Part shown: piece by piece, positions 34,654 through 45,819 of the stretch
Layout of the letters: each line of letters starts with the position of its first letter
Position numbering within the stretch: the stretch's first letter is position 1
Source: Zopfochytrium polystomum
Lineage: Eukaryota; Chytridiomycota; Chytridiomycetes; Chytridiales; Chytridiaceae
NCBI GenBank assembly: GCA_025765615.1
Contig: JAIVFJ010000112.1
Span: 77,501-141,500, forward strand
DNA length: 64,000 bases
Direction of reading: 5' to 3'
Notes under the pieces: model-generated
Database searches by the model: none
Seen by the model: only the letters and a program-made list of their open reading frames with translations
What the model was told of the DNA's origin: nothing
Position numbers and translations under genes: made by a program

Positions 34654-35064
34654 TGTAAACAGTCTACTCTGAGTGAGTGAGTGGAAGGAGTGAATGAAGT
34701 GGAGATGTGTGTTTGTGGGTGGTCCTTCTCCCCAACTTGGAGAGAAAGAGAAAAAATAAACTCTGTTATGAAATATTGATACATGATGATAATATACACA
34801 CTGTAATAGTTGCTAGGCATGCGTGACTGGCACAGCGTAAAAACCTCTCCTATATTATCTGCTTGAGCAGAGGAAAACTGTTGACACTGGGTTTCTGTTC
34901 CACTTAATACTTGGAGTATTTGTCATCAGCGCAAGCCAGCGCCCAGGTCTGCATTGGCAGTGGCTCGCTCTCCCATGGGCATTGTGAGAACAATAACTGA
35001 CAGTCACAATAGGTTCGGGTCTGTCTTGTGCCTCTTGCTGCTAACCAGTCAGTTCCGCCTAACA
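34654..35064 (-). repeat. LTR-like repeat, copy A (411 bp)
   Basis: Begins TGTAAACAGTCTACTC and ends GTTCCGCCTAACA, giving TGT...ACA termini. It is nearly identical to copies at 36194-36614 (inverted), 40678-41093 (same orientation) and 57216-57624 (inverted). The middle carries CCTATATTATCTGC. Flanking 5-mers (caaag / agagg) do not match, so no target duplication is visible for this copy. Confidence 0.75.
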
Positions 35065-36193
35065 AGAGGGACGAGGATGGAGGGTGAAGAGAATCCAATT
35101 GGGGATTCACTTCGGGACAAAGTTGAGGACCTCATCAAGTGATGTCGACAAAGAGGAACTTCGACACATCAAACATGACTTGACCAAGGCAAACAAGAAG
35201 CTCCATTCTCATCTGGAGAGAAAGAAGAAAGCCTGTGTTTCCACACACGAGATCACCGAAGAAGTTATCTCCTGGTTGGAGTCAAAATTCACAATCTGAG
35301 ACTGAGTTGTGATAAAAGAGGACCTTCACGCTCTTGCTGCACGAATCAGACTCGAATGGAATGAATTTTTCACAGAAAAGTCATTTGAATTCGATTTGAT
35401 TCGGGTTTTGTTGGGAAAAAATGGATTTCCATTGGATTTCTCTAGCTTCTGTGGATGAGTCGATGAGGACGAGCCAATTCAGTCACCCGTCCGTCAACTT
35501 GATAGTGTCCGAGTGTTTTTCTCTTGATGCTCTCGGGATGTTTTCTAATTATTTTGTCTGGCAAACCCTCCATACACATACACGTGGGTACCATCTCCTC
35601 CCATGTCACGCAACTGACGGGGCTACAGGTGCAAACTCCAAGGGCCAGCTGCGAAGCAGCGCTCACTGCCATCGCTGCCCCAGCACTGTCTCCACGCTGT
35701 ACATATTCTTGCCCCGTAGCTGACAGGGTAATGTATACCTCAGTGTTTTAATATTTTCGTTCACAGCTGTGTGCAAATTGACTCGCGAAATACTGTAGAA
35801 GATAGGTCCGCGTGGTTGGAACAGAAACAAACCTTCTTGCTGTAACGTTACTTTCATAATGAGTAAGTCTTGCCTTGGATTATCTACATGCCCTATTTGG
35901 ACTCATTTCTTCTCCCAATCAGGGGAGGGATTCCCCAAATTGAATCAATTGACAGGTAATTCTAATCCCTTCTCCGCTAAACTGGGTGTCTGTACCTGCA
36001 AGATCCTGCTGAATGTAGTTGAATTCCATTACAGTGATAAGAAGTTTGAGGTCAGATCCAGAAATGACAGCATTACGGTGCTTTGTTAACACTGTGTTGG
36101 AGTTGACATTGGAAGCGAAGAGTGGTCTGTCTTCGTCATCTGAGTCTGACATGTACACAGATTGATCGTCATTGTCGTCAGAATCCTCATATG
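35065..36193. pseudogene. broken coding remnants between inverted LTR-like copies
   Basis: The 1,129 bp between copies A and B are coding-like in pieces. On the plus strand, MEGEENPIGDSLRDKV stops at about 35142. A second frame then reads DKEELRHIKHDLTKANKK and stops at 35299, and a third reads LHALAARIRLEWNEFF and stops at 35458. On the minus strand (about 35919-36193) a frame reads YEDSDDNDDQSVYMSDSDDE then LKLLITVMEFNYIQQD. None is intact or recognisable. Decayed mobile-element genes are the likeliest source; the alternative is chance frames. Confidence 0.3.
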
Positions 36194-36614
36194 TGTTAGG
36201 CGGAACTGAATGGTTAGCAGCAAGAGGTACAAGACAGATCCGAACCTATTGTGACTGTCAGTGATCATTCTCACGATGGCCATGGGAGAGCGAGCCACCG
36301 CCAATGCAGACCTGGGCGCTGGCTTGCGCTGATGACAAATACTCCAAGTATTAAGTGGAACAGAAACCCGGTGTCAACAGTTTTCCTCCTCCTCTGCTCA
36401 AGCATATAATATAGGAGAGGTTTTTACGCTGTGCCAGTCACGCTTGCCTAGCAACTATTACAGCATGTATGTATATTATCATCATGTATCAATAATTCAT
36501 AACAGAGTTTATTTTTTCTCTTTCTCTCCAAGTTGGGGAGAAGGACCACCCACAAACACACATCTCCACTTCATTCACTCCTTCCACTCACTCACTCAGA
36601 GTAGACTGTTTACA
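36194..36614 (+). repeat. LTR-like repeat, copy B (421 bp), inverted relative to A
   Basis: Runs from TGTTAGGCGGAACTG to GAGTAGACTGTTTACA. It shares with the other copies CCGCCAATGCAGACCTGG, AAGTGGAACAGAAACC, the TATAATATAGGAGAGG box and the CACTCACTCAGAGTAGAC end. The flanking 5-mers (atatg / actgg) do not match. Confidence 0.75.
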
Positions 36615-37768
36615 ACTGGTGAAACTTGCGTCTCACATTACAAGGCTTTTCAAGGCACCCTTGTCACAGGTGAGGAGGAAAGTTCTGGTTCTGTTTCGGG
36701 TTGGCTGTCTGTTCAGTCCAAGCAGAGTAGGCAGCATTGCTCAAGAGGGCTGAACCGACAGGACACACAAGGCCTCCCCTTGCACTGATTCCACAGATCA
36801 CAAAGCCACTCCCACCTACAGCCGTTCAGCAGTGAGTAGAAAGTTGGCCCTCAACGGCAATCTGTCCACTTGCAAGTGTAGAAGAAGTGAGAGTAGGACA
36901 GGTATAAATGAGGAAAGAGTGTAAATTAAAAGGCAGAGTGAAGGGTCGGATCTTGATATAGATAGATACTGTTGAGCAAGTTTATGCTACTCTGCCCTTA
37001 GTTGGCCAGCGCAAACCACAGAATGAACTGAGGGACACTCACTAACAAAGCTGAATGTCCAGAACCTGAATAACTGATAAACCGCCATGGTAATTGTCAG
37101 GCTGGAAGAAGATATTCCGAATGCCAGAAAATACCTTCAAAGAAAAGATCAATTTAGGAGAAGTGGGAGAGAGAGAGAGACAGAGAGAGAGAGTGTGTGT
37201 GTGTGTGTCTGTGTGAGTGAGTGAGAAAGAGAGAGAAAACGAGCTGCACTCGATGGCCTGAAGGCCACCGAAAAACATGGAAGGGAAAAAAACTTGGAGA
37301 CATCCAAGACAACCAACGTGCTTTGGCAGTTTTTGCTTCGTCACTGCCAAAGCAGGTTGGAATCCAGAAATCAACTGAAGGGCAGGATCGGTGCCTTTGG
37401 CGCGTCTGCCGCAAGCGCGAAAAATTGAACAACCACGACGACGCCCCACGGCCCTCGGTGCACTATCTGCAGACATCGCGCTTAGGAATAGCGACGTCGG
37501 TTTGCGCTGCTTCCCATATAGTGCGCCGGCCTCCGCAGTTTTCACTTTGAAGCCAGATCAAAATGGAAAGTGAAATGGAATGTGTGTTTGCCAGGTTTAT
37601 TCGTTAAAATTAATATGACTTTTCAACGTGTACTGAAATTCAAATCTTATTTATTTTTCGATTACTTCAGGACCTGTGGCCTGTCCGCCTTAAAGTCCAA
37701 CCCCATCCTTCTGTTGTTCTTTCTCTCCCCACACTTTTCTTCTTTTTCCCCCCGCTTCTACAACCCTT
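36615..37768. other. intergenic, no supported gene
   Basis: Mixed-composition sequence with a GA/GT microsatellite at 37168-37210. No frame with recognisable features. The last few hundred bases are the 3' flank of the ankyrin-like gene (minus). Confidence 0.5.
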
Positions 37769-39928
37769 TCAAACCTTCAAGACATCCTCCACGCTCATGC
37801 GGCACCAGTTCCACACGTTTGGGTGCAGTTCCCATAGCTCTTCGTCCAAATCTTGCCCTAATCCGCCGCCGCTGACAGAGCCGGAGGGGCCCGCAGCCTC
37901 CGCCACAACAACTGATGCTACGGTGCTGCCGTCGCCGCCACCGCCGCCGCCATCGGCAACCTCCTCCGCCGGCGCCGCACCTATCGCTTTCGCCGCCGCC
38001 TCACCCACATCATGAGGCGCCGTCCACCCGCCGGGGCGCCGCGGCCACCACCCGTTCTCCCGCCACCAGTGCAGCACGTCCATGCGACCCTGCACCGCCG
38101 CAAACCCGAGCGCGTACGGCGACCGCTTCACCTCCAGCCCGGACCCGCGCCACCACTCGAGCACCGCCACCCGCCCGTTCACCGACGCGGCCTCCACCGC
38201 CCGCTCCGTGTACCGAAGCCCCGACCCCGGAATGCCAGACCGCCGCAGCCACCACTCCAGCACCGCCACGTGCCCGTGCTGGCTCGCCGCGTCCAGCGCG
38301 CGGGGCGGGCATTCGAGGACCGGGAAGCCGTCGCCCCGCCGCCGCGAAACGATGCCGCCGCCGCTGGCAGCCGCGGTGGTTACCGTGGTGGTGGTGGTGG
38401 TCGTGGCGGCGGTCGTGGCGGTGGTGGTTTCGATGGATCGGCTTCCGTCGCCGTCGCCGTCGCCGCGGCCTCCGCCCTCCTCCTCACCCCCGCCGTCGCA
38501 GCGAGCCCGCCACCGCTCCAACGCGGCAACGTCCCCCCCGCAGCTGGCGTGCTCAAGCACAACGTCTGCAAAGTACTGATTGAGGACGGCCGTATCTCGG
38601 ACCGTGCTGTCCCAGTCGGAAAGACGCGTGCGGCACCACGGGGCAATGTCTGGGTGCTGCAGGAGGAGGTGGATGAGGTCAAACTCGTCCTCCAACGACC
38701 CAGAGGCGGCAGCACTGCCGCCCGCCTGGTCGCCGCCGGCGTCGATAGCGTCCAAGCCTGGGACGGGTGCCGTAGGCGTCCAGAGCCCGCTGTCCCGCCA
38801 CCATCGAAGCACGTCGAGGCGCCTCGACTGCGCTGCAAAGCCGAGAACGTAGGGAGAGTATTTCAGAGGCAGGCCGCTGTCTTTCCACCACTGGAGAACC
38901 GCAATGTGGCCGTTATTGGACGCACCCTCCATGGCGGCCTCCGAATACCTGAGCACCACCTCGCTCTCCTTCCACCACTGAAGCACTGCCACGTGACCGT
39001 TGGTGCTCACTCGATCGATGATGTCCACCGAAAACACCTGTTCCGCCTCGAGCCGGTTGCTTCTCAGCCAGTTGAGGATGTCCGCGTGCCCGTTCACGCT
39101 GGCGTCGTACAACAGTGTCCTGAACTTTGTTTGCGTCAGGTCCAGCCCACTGTCTTTCCACCACCGCAGGACATTGGTGTGGCCGTGGATAGCGGCCATG
39201 GAAACGCAGCGGTCCGAGCACTTTAGACGCAGGCCGCTGTCCTTCCACCACTGCAATACATCCACGCGGCCAAAACAGGCCGCCGAGTCGATCGAATTAT
39301 CAGAGTACTGCATATTGAGGCCGCTCTGTTTCCACCAGTGCAGGACGGGGAGGTGGCCAAACATGCAAGCCTCGTCGATCGCAGCCGCCGAGTACTTGAG
39401 CTTCAACTTGCTGTTTCGCCACCACTGCAACACCTCAACGTGGCCGTAGCGGCACGCAAGGAGTATGGCGTCGGACGAATAGTGCAGTTTGAGTCCGCTG
39501 GCGCGCCACCAATCCAGGACCTGAATGTTGCCTGCCTTGCAGGCGAGGTCGATTGCATAGTTGGAGTACTTTAGCGGGGAGATCCCGCTATTCTTCCACC
39601 AGTCCAGCATTGCAATGTCGCCCGCCTCGCTCGCGGCGTCCATGGCGTTGTTGGAGTAGGCTCGGGACCGGAAGAAGCCGTACGGCGTCTGGCGATGCAG
39701 CAGATCGAGGAGATCAAAGTCCCGCCGCGCGCTGGCAAAGTCAAAGGCGCGGGAGCGGCAGAAAATGAACGAGCGGGCCTGGATCGATCGGATCCCGTGC
39801 AGGGTGGACAGGCGGAAGGCTGTGAAGGGCGGCAAATAGATGCAAATGTCCGCAATCACGTTGCTGGCGAGGCGGCGGCGTGGTGCGTCGGCCGATGGTA
39901 CCGTCTCGGCCGCCAACGCCGACGCCAT
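37769..39928 (-). CDS. ankyrin-like repeat protein of the WW-K-SGL type, 719 aa or longer
   Basis: The main exon opens at the ATG at 39928 (MASALAAETVPSADAPRRR). After a leader with an F-box-like helix (NVIADICIYLPPFTAFRLS), the rest is a series of about 30-residue units of the pattern A-x-x-x-G-H-x-x-V-L-x-W-W-K-x-S-G-L-x-L-K-Y-S. Examples are YGHVEVLQWWRNSKLKLKYS and NGHIAVLQWWKDSGLPLKYS. I count about a dozen, interrupted by a disordered Gly/Asp/Thr insert (around residues 480-545). The units resemble degenerate ankyrin repeats and act as protein-binding surfaces in general. I associate the Trp-Trp form with chytrid multigene families; that is recollection. It ends SVEDVLKV. The reading frame may continue upstream through two spliced exons (40120-40503). 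Confidence 0.85.
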   Translation of the reverse strand: MASALAAETVPSADAPRRRLASNVIADICIYLPPFTAFRLSTLHGIRSIQARSFIFCRSRAFDFASARRDFDLLDLLHRQTPYGFFRSRAYSNNAMDAASEAGDIAMLDWWKNSGISPLKYSNYAIDLACKAGNIQVLDWWRASGLKLHYSSDAILLACRYGHVEVLQWWRNSKLKLKYSAAAIDEACMFGHLPVLHWWKQSGLNMQYSDNSIDSAACFGRVDVLQWWKDSGLRLKCSDRCVSMAAIHGHTNVLRWWKDSGLDLTQTKFRTLLYDASVNGHADILNWLRSNRLEAEQVFSVDIIDRVSTNGHVAVLQWWKESEVVLRYSEAAMEGASNNGHIAVLQWWKDSGLPLKYSPYVLGFAAQSRRLDVLRWWRDSGLWTPTAPVPGLDAIDAGGDQAGGSAAASGSLEDEFDLIHLLLQHPDIAPWCRTRLSDWDSTVRDTAVLNQYFADVVLEHASCGGDVAALERWRARCDGGGEEEGGGRGDGDGDGSRSIETTTATTAATTTTTTTVTTAAASGGGIVSRRRGDGFPVLECPPRALDAASQHGHVAVLEWWLRRSGIPGSGLRYTERAVEAASVNGRVAVLEWWRGSGLEVKRSPYALGFAAVQGRMDVLHWWRENGWWPRRPGGWTAPHDVGEAAAKAIGAAPAEEVADGGGGGGDGSTVASVVVAEAAGPSGSVSGGGLGQDLDEELWELHPNVWNWCRMSVEDVLKV

Positions 39929-39968
39929 CCCGTCTATCGTAGACGAGCTCGTAGAGCGGTCCTCCGCA

Positions 39969-40503
39969 TCTTGCCGGTTCCAAAAGTGACGCGGCGCACG
40001 ATCCAGCCCACCGCAAGGGGAAGAGAGAGAGAGAGAGAGTGTGTGTGTGTGTATGTGCTTTTAGTGAGCTTTGCCGTCTGTTGACGTCGTCCACCCACCA
40101 CTCAGCATTCCCTGCTTACCCAACGGGCCGCTGAGCAGTGTATTGCTGCTGCTGCTATCACCGATGTGATCGTGATCCGGCGGTCGAGTTGACGATCCTG
40201 GCGGCGATGCCGAGGACAGGTCTAACGCAGAAGAAGAGGGCGGCGGTGGCCCGGCATCCTTGCTGCGGGCGTCTTCGATGAGGCTTCGCGACAACGACCG
40301 TGATCTTCGCCACACTGGCATCAGCCACTGAGAGTCGGTCCGGAAAAAAAGGGAAACAACGAACGAATAAATGAATTGACTGGACCGATATTTGTTGTCA
40401 CTATCTTCCAGTGTCAGGATTGGATAATTTGCATGCCTGCTGCCCTTTCTTACATGTGGTAGCCATTTCTCTGGCTCCCTTTCCAAAATCAAGCCCGAAT
40501 TCC
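39969..40503 (-). CDS. candidate upstream exons of the ankyrin-like gene
   Basis: Two well-bounded exons precede the ankyrin ATG. Exon a is 40454-40503, with acceptor cttttgtttcag and donor gtaaga, coding NSGLILEREPEKWLPH. Exon b is 40120-40327, with acceptor gactctcag and donor gtaagc, coding WLMPVWRRSRSLSRSLIEDA on to NTLLSGPL. Exon b leaves one base, and an acceptor at 39970-39971 (ggcaag) then joins in frame (13 codons) to the ATG at 39928. All phases agree. The exon before 40503 is not visible, and an LTR-like insertion lies at 40678. They could instead belong to a separate or disrupted gene. Confidence 0.4.
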
Positions 40504-40677
40504 CTGAAACAAAAGTTGATAAGGCAGAAGATAAGTAACCAGTCCCAGAAGTTGTAAAGTTGTAATTCCCTTAGTGGTCAAGTACACTATAACTTAACTT
40601 AACAATCCATTTGCAGTCTGTGTTTGTATGTTCATCTCACTCTCTGTGCCTCTCGCTCCCTCTGTATGAATTCATGG

Positions 40678-41093
40678 TGTAAACAGTCTACTCCGAGTGA
40701 GTGAGTGGAAGGAGTGAATGAAGTGGAGATGTGTGTTTGTGGGTGGTCCTTCTCCCCAACTTGGAGAGAAAGAGAAAAAAATGCCCTGTTATGAATAATT
40801 GAAACATAATGATGATATGCACGCTAAAATAGTTGCTGGGCAAGCATGACTGGCACAGGGTAAAAACCTCTCCTATATTATCTGCTTGAGCAGAGGAGGA
40901 GGAAAACTGTTAGCACTGGGTTTCTGTTCCACTTTACACTTGGAGTATCTGTCAACAGCGGAAGCCAGCGCCCAGGTGTGCATTGGCGGTGGCTCGCTCT
41001 CCCATGGACATTGTGAGAACGATAACTGACAGTCACAATAGGTTCGGATCTATCTTGTACCTCTTGCTGCTAACCAGTCAGTTCTGCCTGACA
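40678..41093 (-). repeat. solo LTR-like repeat, copy C (416 bp) with 5-bp target duplication
   Basis: Starts TGTAAACAGTCTACTCC and ends GTTCTGCCTGACA. It is flanked on both sides by CATGG (40673-40677 and 41094-41098), a perfect 5-bp target-site duplication. Same orientation as copy A. TGT...ACA termini, absence of terminal inverted repeats beyond that, and a 5-bp duplication point to a solo LTR of a Ty1/copia- or Ty3/gypsy-like element. Confidence 0.85.
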
Positions 41094-41139
41094 CATGGAA
41101 TACTTGAGCGGGCGTCACTGGTTTTGTTCTAATCCTTCA

Positions 41140-41310
41140 GTATATACAAATGCATTAATACAGGTGCCAAAAATAATAAATTAGGTGGGCATGCCCCATC
41201 CCCAGGTTGTCAAACAGTCTCCATTTGTTATCAAAAAGAAATAAGTGGGGAAACCCAGGCACAATGAAAACTGCAAAGACAAAAGTAGCAAAAGTGGTTC
41301 AGTTAGCTGC
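41140..41310 (+). repeat. dispersed repeat R3, copy 1
   Basis: Matches 56185-56370 in the same orientation. Shared blocks: AATAATAAATTAGG, GAAAACCC/GGAAACCC, GACAAAAGTAG. About 75-80 percent alike by eye. Element type unknown. Confidence 0.6.
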
Positions 41311-42968
41311 AAATATTCTTTTTTTGATAACACCTCGGAAACTAAAGAACTGGGAATAGTAATAGAGGTCCTGATCCTTGCAGTTTATGACAGGTATGCT
41401 TGTTTGAGAAAGGGATCCCCTGACTTCATAACTAGACCTTGGTGCAGCCTCACGCGTGTCGGACAAACTTGTTGCAGTATTTGCAGTCTGTTCTGGTCCC
41501 CTTTCCTGTCACTGCAATTTTATGTTTCTGACGTGTTTGTGAAATGCGATTATTTTTGGAAGTGGTTCAAAACGATTTCCCTTTTTGTCACTTGAGAAGA
41601 CGTTTCAAGCCCGGTTTGGCGGAAGAATCATCGGAAGTTTCCCTGTATCCTTGGTGAACTTGCGAAATAAGTAATTCTGCAACTTTACCAAAAGTAGGCC
41701 TGCAAAGTTGTGTGGGAATAACTTTTTTTCATTGCATCAAAGTTGATCAACTGCACATCAAAATAGGCAACACAGGGCTTTTGTGCGAGATATTCACTAA
41801 TGATCCTCGTCAACGGGTAGGATGGCTTTTCAACCTTTGTTGGATGAGCTGCGTTTAAGGTTTCGAATCGATACAGCAATACCGAAAATGTCGCGATTTT
41901 CTATCGCCATATAATAAAATGCGATAAGCGATAAGCATCAACAGGTTATTTTCCGTGATATCGTGATGGGATCTCGAAAATATCGCGTAGCGAAGTCGAC
42001 TCAGTTAGTGTATCGGTTGGAATCGTCGTTACCACTGTGCTATCCGATACAATACCGACTCCACCCAAATATCACAATGTCGTGGCACGTTGGTCCGTTT
42101 GCCATAAAGCAGCAATAAAGTAATGCTTTCAGTGAATGACACTGCACGAATACCGCGGCCCAACACTCAAAAAGGGTCAAAAATCCTTTATAAAGGATGG
42201 CGGGTTGAAAGGGCTAAGATAAGCTGCTGTAGTTGTGATTGCATAGCATGGCACTCAATATTCGTTCTTGCGGATAAACCATCAAAACAAAAAAGTCACA
42301 TAGGGAGGGAGAACAGAAGAAAGCATTGTACGATTGGTCAATCAAACTTACGGGACACGCGGTAAGAGCTTTGGCAAAAAAGAAAAGAGAGTTGACCGGG
42401 CATTGGCCCTTTGCATTCCGAGCATTACTGAATTTCCTGATTCCTCACATCGGCGTTTTGAAGGGTGAAGCAGCCGTTCGCTCTTCCCTTTACAGCTTTG
42501 GGGAGTGAACCTTAAGTCGCCTGTCTGTGGTCGTCGTTTAGTTTAAGAGCTGCCTTGTCCTCAGCACAAAATACATTTGTCGAAGAAACAAATCCAAGAA
42601 ACCTAGTTACGCTCGTCTTTTCTCGTTTTTTTTTTTTCTTTCGTGGCTCGTGGCTTCTCCAAATGCCCCTTGGCAACCTACCCCCTCACCGGTATCCAAT
42701 GAAGAGAAGGGGTCAGAGAGATTGAAGGTAAACAGAGGCGGAACAGAAAAATGGACAGGGAAAAGAGCAGAACACTGGCGTGTGGATGCAAACAGCGGTC
42801 ACAGCAAAAAAAGGCTTTAAGATTGGAAATAACGAACTATACCGGCTGGCGTTGGTGCAAAGCAGGCACCAAGGGAAGAAAGAAAAAAGGTGAAAAGCCA
42901 CGGGGTTAAGAGAGGGCAGGAAGTGATGAAAGTGTGAAGGGAAACAGGAGAGACGGGCTGTGTCAAAT
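41311..42968. other. AT-richer intergenic DNA, no supported gene
   Basis: About 1.65 kb of lower GC than the rest. A patch at 41880-42070 repeats GATA/ATATCG-type words (TCGCGATTTTCTATCGCC, GCGATAAGCGATAAGC). Open frames are short and unremarkable. The end is the 3' flank of the Hsp110 gene. Confidence 0.5.
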
Positions 42969-45819
42969 TCAGTCAACCTCCATTTCCGCTTCCTTCTTCT
43001 CCGGCTCCTCTCCAGCTGGTGCACCCTCAGCGAGGGTCTCCTCAGTTGCAGGGGTTTGCGTTCCGCTTTCTGGAGCGGGAGTATCTTCCTTCTTGGGAGA
43101 TGGAGGGGCTGGTGCAGGTTTTGGACGGTTCAAAATGGGGTTCACAACGTTCGCGAGCTGCTCCCGCTCTTTGTTGATTTGAGCTACAGTCACTTTAGGG
43201 GAGATGTGCTTAGGGGTTTCGTTGATAGTGGCAATCGCCTCGTTCAGCCAGTTGAGCTTCGCTGTAACTTCGGCTGAAACTTTCTCGAGGTCGGCGGCGG
43301 GAATATGCGCATACCGATCGTCCTCAGCTGCCAGCTTCACCATGACACCGTTGCAAAATTCGCGGAAGAGCTTTTCGGCCCGAGGACGCTCATCGGAGTC
43401 CTTGTATCGTGCCGCAACAGGGTCGCCCTTCTTCTTGAGCTCGTCCAGTTTCTCCACATAGACTCCCTTGGCAGCATCCTCTCCTTCGCCGTACAACCAG
43501 TCTTCCATCGCGTCAAGTTCCTTGTTAAACGTCGCCCGATCAGCGTCCGTGATGAACTCGGACCAGGCCATCTCGAGCTGACCGCGGGCATAGTAGACGT
43601 ACTCCTCAAGCTGGTTGCGCTTCTCAGCGGTGTCCACAACAAGACGATCAGCGACCTCCATTGACAATTCGGCCGCATGCCATTCGCCGAGGAGCTCAGT
43701 GGAAAGGCCGCCAGTGTGGGATACGACAGTGAGATCGTGCTTGCGAGTGACACGTTTCAGCTTGGCAGGAGGAGGAGCGCCAGTGCCCGCAGCAGCCGCA
43801 ACGGAAGACGACGCTTCGTCGGTCTCCATAGCATCAGCTTTCTTCTCGTCCTTGGCGTCTTCCTTCTTCTCTTCCTTCTTCTCTTCGTCCGCGACCAAGA
43901 CTTCCTCGATCTGTTGTGCCGAGTCCAGCCTGTTCTCGACAAGGTTGTCAGCACAGCGAAGCGGTCAAACTACGAGAAAGAGACTCTTACGTAATGAAAT
44001 TGCTGCCGTCAAGACGCGCTTTCAGCTTGATGGTTGCTTTCGCTATACCGTCGCCAGCCGCGTTCGGGTCCCCGCTCAGCTTCCTGACTCCCTTGACAGA
44101 AAACTTTCCAAGCGAACCATTCTCTACTTTTGGCATATCCTCAGGACCTTGAGCGTAAATGGCTTCAATGTCGAAAGACACGACTCCATTGTTGGCGGCA
44201 AGTTCTGACTCCGTCAGCGACCGGTAAAAGGTCAACGCCTTCGCGCTGGGAATGGCGTTTCCCGTTCCAAACACCTCGATGATGGTCTCGGGGACTTCCC
44301 CAGACTTCGTTCTTGGGACAACAGCAGGATCCCAGTGCAGTTGGATTGGGTAGGCGTTCCAGTCCTGGACAGCGAAGTCGCGGACTTTGAAGACAGGAGA
44401 CACGATTGCGCACTGGAGAGCGCACCCGCGTGCAACTGCTTCGTCCTGGTTGAGCGTGGTGGAAAGTTTGTGCTCTGCACCAACGAAATCGTCAGCACTA
44501 CACACGACAAGACTGGAAATGACATAAAATACCTCCGTTCGGGCCTTTGAAATACTCGTTCAAGAACTCCTTTACGGCAGGGATGCGTGTTGATCCACCA
44601 ACCAATTCGACGAAGTCAATCTCGCTGGCGTCAATTTGAGCCGCCTCCAGTGCCCTCTTGACTGGCGCAACGAGACGATCGAACAAAGGTTTAACCCATT
44701 CACTGTACTCCGACTTCTGTACTTGGGCGGAAACGTCCTTGTCATCAAGCAGGGATTCGACGTTCAACATGGTCACGGAGTTGGCCGAGAGAATCTTCTT
44801 CACTTTTTCGCAAGCCTGCCGTAGACGGAAAACCGCCTTGGGGTTGCTTCGAATTTTCATCTTGTACTTCGCATCGAACTCCGTGATGTAGTGGTCAACG
44901 AGGACTTCGTCAAAATCGCGACCGCCAAGGTTCCGATCGTAAGCAGAGGCTTTCACAATCAGTTTACCCTTGACGAATGAGGCGATGGCCACTTGATACG
45001 ATGCATGGCCGAGATCGACAAAAAGGACGTTACGGGGTTTCACTTTTGGGTCAGCAGCAGGGTCGGGAAGATCCAGTTTGGTAATTCCGTAACCCAACGC
45101 AGCTGTTTCGAGCAGAAAGCAATATTTTTCAAGCTAAGTCAACCGCGAAAAAGTAAGGTTCTATCCTACCAGCAGTGAGGTCGTTCATGACCCGTAAGCA
45201 GTTCAGGCCTGCGATTTCGGCAGCATCCCGGAGAGCGCGACGTTGCCGATCTGTGTACCATCCCGGGCACGAAATGACGCAGTCACTCATCGGAATTTTA
45301 ATTTCCTTCTGAGTGAAATCCTTGACCTTGCCGAGGAACATTGCGGTCAATTGGGTGAACGTGAACACTCGTGTCTCGCCCTGGAATTGAACCTGAATAG
45401 CTAGCGGATTAGTCATTACGATCGCACGGCAAAGAAAAGACGTTCGGCCAACCTGAGCAGCCACTTCACCCCGCTCGCCTTCCACCAGCTTAGCATTCAC
45501 AAATTTCTGCTCAATCGCGAGGATTTCCGGGTCACTGAAGGGACGACCGATGAGGCGCTTCAGAGTGGAGACGGTGCTTTTGAAGTTGGAAATCTCTTGC
45601 GTCTTCGCAGACTCCCCCATGTACCGTTGCTTGTCGCCGAAGGAAACCAGCGAACTGAGAAGCGTAGGTTAACAATGTGTTGGCTCTTCGAGTACAAAGG
45701 AAGGATGCTCACGGTGTCGCGCGGTTGGATACTTCGTTGGTGATAACATCAATGCCGCGGTTCCTCGCGACAGCGACGACTGTGTTTAGATTGCCGAAAT
45801 CGATACCCACGACAGACAT
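42969..45819 (-). CDS. SSE1: Hsp110/Sse1-family chaperone, Hsp70 nucleotide-exchange factor, 848 aa, 6 exons
   Basis: Exons: 45713-45819, 45453-45654, 45170-45392, 44533-45102, 43991-44474, 42969-43929, all in phase. Start [20 protein letters not shown], the Hsp110 form of the Hsp70 phosphate-binding loop. The nucleotide-binding domain shows [33 protein letters not shown] and [14 protein letters not shown] beta-sandwich follows (residues about 390-520), then an acidic Lys/Glu/Asp loop ([16 protein letters not shown]), a helical bundle ([27 protein letters not shown]) and a Pro/Glu tail ending EMEVD. The long acidic loop and extended C-terminus separate it from canonical Hsp70. Family role: cytosolic exchange of ADP on Hsp70 and holding of unfolded proteins. 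The ER paralogue (Lhs1/HYOU1) is unlikely without a signal peptide or HDEL. Confidence 0.93.

Noticed and set aside
34654..36614. Complete retrotransposon with two LTRs
   Set aside because: Copies A and B are inverted, not direct, the interior is only 1.13 kb, and no reverse transcriptase or integrase motifs are present.
37915..39226. Long plus-strand frames opposite the ankyrin-like gene
   Set aside because: They are shadow frames of GC-rich coding DNA, Arg/Pro/His-rich, while the minus strand encodes a clear repeat protein.
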